The position numbers and the translations under genes are program-made. A stretch of 64,000 nucleotides of DNA, taken from the NCBI GenBank assembly GCA_963965975.1, contig OZ014421.1:5445001-5509000 (forward strand), read 5' to 3'. The DNA is from Xestospongia bergquistia (taxonomy: Eukaryota > Porifera > Demospongiae > Haplosclerida > Petrosiidae). Shown piece after piece: positions 58,101 to 64,000 of the stretch; position 1 is the first letter of the stretch; each line of letters opens with the position of its first letter. The notes under the pieces were generated by a model. It did not search any database. It was not told where the DNA came from and saw nothing but the letters and a program-made list of their open reading frames with translations.

Positions 58101-59105
58101 AAAGTGAAAGTAAAAGTGAAGGTGACTTGGTGATAAGTGGTAATTGATCATCCTAAAACCAACAGTTTGATAATGTGTTGGTAACTAGGATTTCCTCCTT
58201 GAGCAGACAAAGCTACAGTCGTCTATTATATCAAGTAAAAATAATTGTCTCTTTCCACCTCTGAAATAAAGATACCCTCAATGTAATATCTTTTTAATTG
58301 TAGTAGGCATGTCTACTGTATAAAGTCACCATGTTTTAATTATGTAGCTTGTTAATCAATATCACTGAGCATTATCTTGGTATATTTTTAGCAGCTATGT
58401 TTACAGTATAACTCTGTCATGTTATAATTAGTTAAATACATTAATTAAGGTTATTGCTAATGAGTCAATTGGTCACATTAGGCATAACGAGGGGCAAGTT
58501 TAAACAAGTCTCTAAATAGACAAATTAAGTTATATATCATCCAGGTGGTACTTTTAACACAGCATATATTACCAGACTAACACCTGTTACTGCTCAAAGA
58601 GATATATTCACTAGGAATTCCCTCTGTAGGAAGTGTGACATACAGACCAAGCCTCCTCACTAGTTCTTGCAATAACTGACTAACATACAGTTAATTTGTA
58701 ACTTTGACTAACTGACATACCATTATTTTCCTTACAAAGTTAAAAGGTCTTAACAAGTCAAGATGAGCACTTCAAGGTCTAATAGTATAGCAATACCAAA
58801 AATACATTGGAAAGTCCTTAAAAACAACTAAACAACTATGTACCACTCTGTTGCTAGGGAACAGATCTATAAACACAGTAAGTACACAACCACGACATGG
58901 GACATGAGTAAATACCATAAGTACTAATATTTGGACTTACAAGAATCACGTCTTGTTGAACATCCCGTTTCTCTGTCTTGTAACAGTGTGCGCAATCTGA
59001 ACTGATCACGGTCAACGTTACAGCAGAGCCTAAGAATGCACCAAGCATACATCCAATTAGCAAAATGAAGAAACGATTACGTTGATGTCTTCCTATACAA
59101 GCCAT
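55165..59105 (-). CDS. Chondroitin synthase/polymerising-factor-like glycosyltransferase 1
   Basis: Three exons (58,941-59,105; 57,064-57,720; 55,165-56,640) give 765 residues, the usual size for CHSY/CHPF. An N-terminal type II anchor (RFFILLIGCMLGAFLGSAVTL) places it in the Golgi. An N-terminal GT31-like domain follows (residues about 95-280). Where CHSY proteins have the DDD metal site in WFMRADDDVY, this reads WFLLASEKVY, so that site is lost. The C-terminal GalNAc-transferase-like GT7 domain keeps LCDVDM (residues about 605-607), GHWGNYAFGMLCIY, GWGGEDVDFF and LIHRWHP. One active domain or a co-polymerase role is inferred. It is divergent from the CARD/death-domain gene. Confidence 0.88.
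56641..58940. other. Two introns of glycosyltransferase 1
   Basis: The intron at 56,641-57,063 (423 bp) and the one at 57,721-58,940 (1,220 bp) flank the GT31-like exon. No repeats or nested genes were seen in either. Confidence 0.6.
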
Positions 59106-59214
59106 GACAAGAGACGAGCAGATCAAAACAAACTACTCAAATTTTGTACATGGCCACAATCTCTTCTAATTTATAAAGGGTGGGACTAGACCTAGCCACG
59201 CCCAGAATATAAAA
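59106..59214. promoter_or_regulatory. Divergent promoter, glycosyltransferase 1 / CARD-death gene
   Basis: 109 bp between start codons. A CCACGCCC box lies at about 59,196-59,203. The arrangement mirrors the DnaJA/SNAPIN promoter in size. Confidence 0.5.
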
Positions 59215-60132
59215 ATGGCGTCTTCTGGGCAGCAAACTAGAAACCGAGCCAGAAGTCAAAGTGTTGGACTGAATGCACTAAGACAGGAACGACCAAAGCT
59301 ATCGGAAAGTATACAGAACCCAGAAAGTTTTGCAAGAAAACTTCGCTCGAAAAAATTGCTAGAAGATTCGGCTTGGAAAGATATTCTCGATGACACGTGT
59401 GAATATAGTCAACAACTCAACATAATATTTGAGTCTGTAGAGAAATGCTGGTTCAATGTTGCTAATGCATTTGACAAGTTCATCGAAGCTCTTGTGGAAA
59501 CACCTCCTAATGGAACATTTGTATCCCTGTTAGAACAAGCTTATGGTAATTTGACTGTGTGTGTCTCTATCCAAATATCTAGGACTCTAATTTTCAATTC
59601 AGCCAATCAAAGTGGAGATAGTTATACATGTATAATAAAAAGCTACCTTTTTATTGTTAGTATGCCTTGTAACTGCATGCAGTTGATTGTAGATAATATG
59701 CTGATATTTAGTGGCTGGTTCTCAAACTCAGACTATGGATAAAACTTAACTACCCAGTGTTCATTTTCCTGTTTCTCTTTATCCTATCTGTCTGTCTTCT
59801 CTCTCTCTTTCTCTACAGGATCCTATGATGACCATATAGAAGACAATTTGTCTATTTTAACTGATCCTCCTACTCTAGATGCTTTAGTTACCATGACAGA
59901 AAAGTGTCCAGAGTGGCACATTTTGGGTATGAAACTTGACATTGATACTCGCAAACTAAGAGAAATCAAGAGAGCTCATGAACATGATAATGATGCAGCC
60001 AGAAAGGAGATGTTTAGTCACTGGTTGAAGAACCAGCAAGGAGATTCCTCCTGGCAGACTATCATTGCTTCTCTTGATGGTCTCGGATTGAATACAATAT
60101 CTGATGAAATAAAAGGACCCTATGAAAGTTAG
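59215..60132 (+). CDS. CARD-like plus death-domain adaptor protein
   Basis: Two exons (59,215-59,545; 59,819-60,132) give 214 residues. Residues about 30-110 look like a CARD (ESFARKLRSKKLLEDSAWKD, then AFDKFIEALVETP, a helical pattern with the spacing of CARDs). Residues about 125-208 are a clear death domain, with WHILGMKLDID, LREIKRAHEHD, MFSHWLKNQQG and SSWQTIIASLDGLGL, including the conserved tryptophans. The order CARD then death domain and the size resemble CRADD/RAIDD, which bridges caspase-2 to PIDD in animals. Whether it is an orthologue or a parallel combination cannot be decided here. The exon boundary falls between the two domains. Confidence 0.78.
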
Positions 60133-60720
60133 TCACATCAAATTACATTTAATAAAATAACAATTGGAAGCAGAAGTGATTCATATTATCATTATGTCCT
60201 CTCATAACAAGATGATATATGCACTGAAGTATCTTGTCATGAGAAAACTCTCTTCATAAACTAACAATACTATAATTGAACTGGCTGTTTAAATAAGATT
60301 TGAAATTAATTACTGATTCACACTCAGCTAGAAATCACTTTGTATGATAAACAATGCGTTATTCCTTATAAATGGATTGGATTAATGATACAAATCTTTT
60401 TCTTTATATAGGGGGTTTAGAGAGTAGAGTTGATACATAGTTCTTTTTATGAGTGGAATTGATATGTAATTCTTTTTATGATGTAAACTCAATGTTTTAT
60501 GTGTTCATATTGCATGATTAAATTATCATCATCATATCCTATTCTTAAAAATATTTTTTATTAAGGTGAACAATTGAAAACTATAGTAACTTGTAATAGT
60601 GCTAATATCGCGTGCACACAGACAGACAGACATGCACATTATGAAGAGAGGAATCAACAACAAGAAAATAGATATTTCAGGTACAATAATTATATATTAT
60701 TAATAATTAATCTATAGCCC
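60133..60720. other. Convergent 3' region; no gene seen
   Basis: Between the stops of the adaptor gene and glycosyltransferase 2. A short CAGACAGACAGACATG run lies near 60,620. No coding signal. Confidence 0.5.
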
Positions 60721-63292
60721 CTAGAGTAAATCAGGATGTTTTTCTGTGAAATTAAAAATAAATCTAGCTAGCTCTCTACGGTCACCAAGTGCTTCCAGTT
60801 TAGAACTGATGCAAGAACTTTGCATACTTTTTCTAACTGTCTTTGGTGAACACTCTCTAGGATGCCAATTGTGGACAAGACCTATATCTGGGGCTCTAAA
60901 TACTGTCAAACCCTTCCGCAAAACACGATTATAGAAATCTCCATCTTCTCCTCCCCAGCCTCTCAATCTAATATTAAGACCGCCTACATGAATGTAGTCT
61001 GACTTGTAAATACAGACCATACCGTAACCATAATTAGCCCAGTGACCTTTTCGACGGGTTATTGACACATAATACTCTTCCTTATCGACAAACTTAGGAT
61101 TATAAAGTTTGATGATAATTGGAAAGTATACAGTTTCCCCACGAACTGTGTTCAAACGACAACGATTTAGAAAGTCAGGATCAATCAACATGTCCACATC
61201 GCAAAAGAAAACTAAGTCTGAATGTTTTAAAGTGGCTATGCCTTGATGCAAAGCTTTGGAACGAGAGAAACGACCTCTCCCTCTCACCATCGAAATATCA
61301 GCAGTTGGATGTTGCTGTTTGATGTCGTTAATTTTTTTTGATAATGTATCATAATCACTTTTTTTATAAACCACAAGAACTAGATGTGTTGAGTGTTCAG
61401 GTTCCACAAATGATTTGATATAGAGATCAAGAAAATATTGACATTTTTCTTTTACATTTGATATAGGTACAATAATATGTACTTTTTCACTTAAGATGCT
61501 CTTTGATGGCTGCAATATCATCCCTGTAGCCAAAGGCTGGAACAAATGAATGCGTTCATTCACTGATTGAACAGAATCGTTAAACAAGCCATCTACAATG
61601 TATTCATTGCCACGAAGAATGTCCAGCTTGATGTAACCACTTGTCATGTGCTGGAGTTTTAAGTGTGGTGAATGATAACGTTCCTGCACTATAGTCTCTG
61701 CTGATTGTACTATATCATTGATTCTCAAAGCCATCTGTTTATCCTCATCATAAGAAATACTGGGAATGGTTGCATCGTCACTATATATGAAGCGACCATC
61801 AAAAAATTTCCATCTTAGTGGACGATATTTGAGTCGTTTCTTCTTCTTCTTTTCTTTTAATGCTAGCGGGAATGGTATTATAGTTGAGCTATCAGAGTCT
61901 TTAGCAATGGCTTCACAATCTCTTTTAACTACCTGGTGTTCAAAAGCGTAGTCAGCCAAGGTTTCACAAGAGCGTAGTATAGTTTGTCTCAAGTAATCTT
62001 CTCTCACTTTGAAGCGTTTCATTTCAAGAGAAGTATAAAAATAGTGTAAAGTATTCATGTGATCTTCGTTAGCAACAGGAAACACAGTGAATATATTAGA
62101 AAAGGGAGAGTCTGACTGCCATAAATTATCAGGTGACAGTGACTGCATTTCTCGATCCTCTTTGAAATACTATTAAAAAAAAGAACAATAAATATACTAT
62201 AAATATACTATAATATACAATAAATATACTATAATATACAATAAATATACTATAATATAAAATAAATATACTATAAATATACTACAAATATACATTAACA
62301 TAATTATATTGTGCATGTAATTTTAACAATACATAGTTTTGTCCTGTACTAAAATAAACATAGTGTCCAATGAAATCACTTGCTTAAAGCATAACTTGGC
62401 ATCTGAAACTATATTTACTCTGGATAATAAACAATAAATTTGTCAGGAACTGTTTCCTATATCAAAATGTTAGCACCATTCTATCAAAATGTTAGCACCA
62501 TTCAAGTTATTAGAAAATAGACACTTTCTGAGGAGAGATACTTTCTGAGGTAACCAAATTACATACCTTAACAGTACTGACACAATTAATTGTTTAAGTA
62601 ACATAATATACACATTGCTGGTGCAGATCACTTACCACGTCAGTAGAAATGTTAGTACACATTTTGTTCAATATTTTTTTCACACATCGACCTAATGTCT
62701 TGTCCCAGGAGTAGGTACTGTGCCACTTTTCACATCGACGTAACTTTGGTACCAACTTCAATAATGTGACCTGACTTAATAAAATACCTCCATCTCCCAA
62801 ACAATAAGTAATTCGGCCATATTTAATAGGATGACCAGTATAGATTATACTATTTTCTGATATATTACTTACAAGATCGAGAAAGTTGTATTTATTGACA
62901 TAAAGATTGTCAGAAGAAATAAGAAAATATCTGAATTGGTAGGCGTAGTGCTTGTACAAATAACGGAGTACTTGATAAATACTTTCAGTAGTTGGATAGT
63001 CATATTTAGTAGTATTGATCTTTAGTTCTCTTACAAATGTAGTATCTTCAAAAAACTCAGATTGTGTGATGGTAAGAGGGAGAAAGATGGCCATGTTAGT
63101 TACTATTTCTCCCCAAGTATTATAAACAGAGGCAATATTGTCAATATTGCTAAAATTAGATGGCAAAACAGCTGAAAATAGTAACGTTCTTTGTAAAACA
63201 TCATCTTCAATTAAGCCACCAATTTTAAGAGGATTAGTTGTTTTGATTTTCTTTTTTTGAATTCTATGTAAAGGCAGTCTATTCACATTTAG
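60721..63292 (-). CDS. Chondroitin synthase-like glycosyltransferase 2 (5' exon not found)
   Basis: Two exons were found, 62,636-63,292 and 60,721-62,169 (702 residues). The first is 657 bp, exactly as long as the matching exon of glycosyltransferase 1. Both splice phases agree, and both last exons begin with a TATTTC codon pair, so the genes are tandem duplicates. The GT31-like DDD site is lost here too (YFLISSDNLYV). The C-terminal domain keeps FFCDVDMLID, GHWANYGYGMVCIY and LVHNWHP, but the second acidic motif reads GWGGEDGDFY in place of EDVD. A membrane-anchor exon must lie above 63,292, but none was recognised in the window. Golgi glycosaminoglycan-chain synthesis is inferred. Confidence 0.85.
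62188..62292. repeat. AATATACTAT short tandem repeat in glycosyltransferase 2 intron
   Basis: About ten copies of AATATACTATA-type units at 10-20 bp spacing, directly upstream (in gene sense) of the last exon's acceptor. Confidence 0.85.
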
Positions 63293-64000
63293 CTGTAATA
63301 AAAATTTTAAAAAAACAATCATTAAAAACACATGTATTTTCTTTTAATGTAAATTTTTTATTTGATTACTGAACTGCCAGTAGTATTGCCTAGTACAACG
63401 TTTTCTTAAAACTACTGTGCATCATGTGATGACCAGCTGCTATATGCCAATTAGCCATTATGTTTACATTAGATAATGCTCGTGTACTCACCCAACCTAG
63501 AAAGATGACTATACTATTAAAACTAATTATAACAGTAATTGTTAGATCAAATTTATGCTGCCATACTTACAATTGTTGTATTCAAAATTTTAATAAATAA
63601 TTAAATTTTAACTTGTTAAAACCCATTTTACACCAATTGTTGGGTATAGTCAAAATACCTAATGATTAACACAAACATTAATTGGATAATGTTTTTCCCA
63701 AATTTGGAGACAGGTGGTCTTAGTGATTCTAACTATTAATGAAGTAGATATAGGGAATTACCGTTTAAACTTTCATTTTCATTGTGCAGAAATACTACAG
63801 CTGCAAATTATCAAGATAACTAACTATAACTAGATTGTGAAAATGAAACTCTTTTAAAATGGCCTCACAATGAGGATGCAAGGTCAGTCATACTCAATTG
63901 CTTGATAAAGATGACTACAAAGAGAATTACACTTAATCACGTCACAAATAATACAAAGTACCATATATAACATGATGACACACACACACACACACATAAT
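63293..64000. other. Right edge of window; no gene seen
   Basis: Upstream side of glycosyltransferase 2. No signal-anchor exon could be identified. A (CA)n run is at 63,979-63,997. Confidence 0.5.

Overview
The window is eukaryotic, AT-rich and gene-dense. Introns are mostly short (about 50-600 bp) with GT-AG ends, and simple repeats are abundant. The gene set is animal: SNAPIN, EHBP1, RAB14, TMEM203, POP7, a type I DnaJ and a CARD plus death-domain adaptor. It also has features typical of sponges: a two-domain FEX fluoride channel, a Neuralized-repeat/coiled-coil/TKL-like kinase, and paired chondroitin-synthase-like genes next to a sulfatase. A demosponge of the Amphimedon type is the best guess (inference from gene content, not a database match).

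1-15,300 is a mobile-element region built as a giant inverted repeat. Bases about 858-4,958 and 9,616-13,716 are reverse complements with no net indel, because coordinates in the two arms always sum to 14,574. Outside them the mirror image continues, diverged and with indels, to the left window edge and to about 15,040, where both sides carry reverse-transcriptase relics. The 4.66 kb spacer holds an intact-looking DDE integrase/transposase gene (+) that converges on a HECT E3-ligase gene (-). The 5' half of the HECT gene lies in the right arm, so the left arm carries a mirror copy cut off in mid-gene. Each arm also holds a dead, internally deleted integrase, a dead HECT tail and a diverged array of roughly 185-bp tandem repeats.

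16,450-20,201 (+) has a CYP46-like cytochrome P450, with no N-terminal exons found, and a PP2C-like phosphatase. 23,541-31,077 (-) is a tight head-to-tail run: DnaJA, POP7, TMEM203 and an NHL-repeat protein, with gaps of about 218, 73 and 213 bp. DnaJA shares a 113-bp divergent promoter, containing a perfect CRE, with SNAPIN (31,191-32,220, +). FEX (32,556-33,665, +) converges on an NHR-coiled-coil-kinase gene (33,889-35,879, -).

38,242-39,431 (+) encodes a single-pass receptor-like protein with a mucin-like stalk and an ITAM-like tail. EHBP1 (40,027-48,038, -), a Rab-effector homologue, is divergent from RAB14 (48,425-51,712, +). After a 231-residue protein of unknown function (52,461-53,349, +) comes a glycosaminoglycan-related cluster. 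It holds an arylsulfatase (53,475-55,045, -) and two chondroitin-synthase-like glycosyltransferases (55,165-59,105 and 60,721-63,292, both -), with a CARD/death-domain adaptor (59,215-60,132, +) between them. That adaptor is divergent from the first glycosyltransferase across 109 bp.

Exon boundaries were set by eye from splice signals and frame. Summed exon lengths are a multiple of three for the P450 (partial), PP2C, POP7, SNAPIN, NHR-kinase, receptor, RAB14, unknown protein, sulfatase, first glycosyltransferase and adaptor. Outer limits of DnaJA and EHBP1 are firm, but their inner exon edges are approximate.
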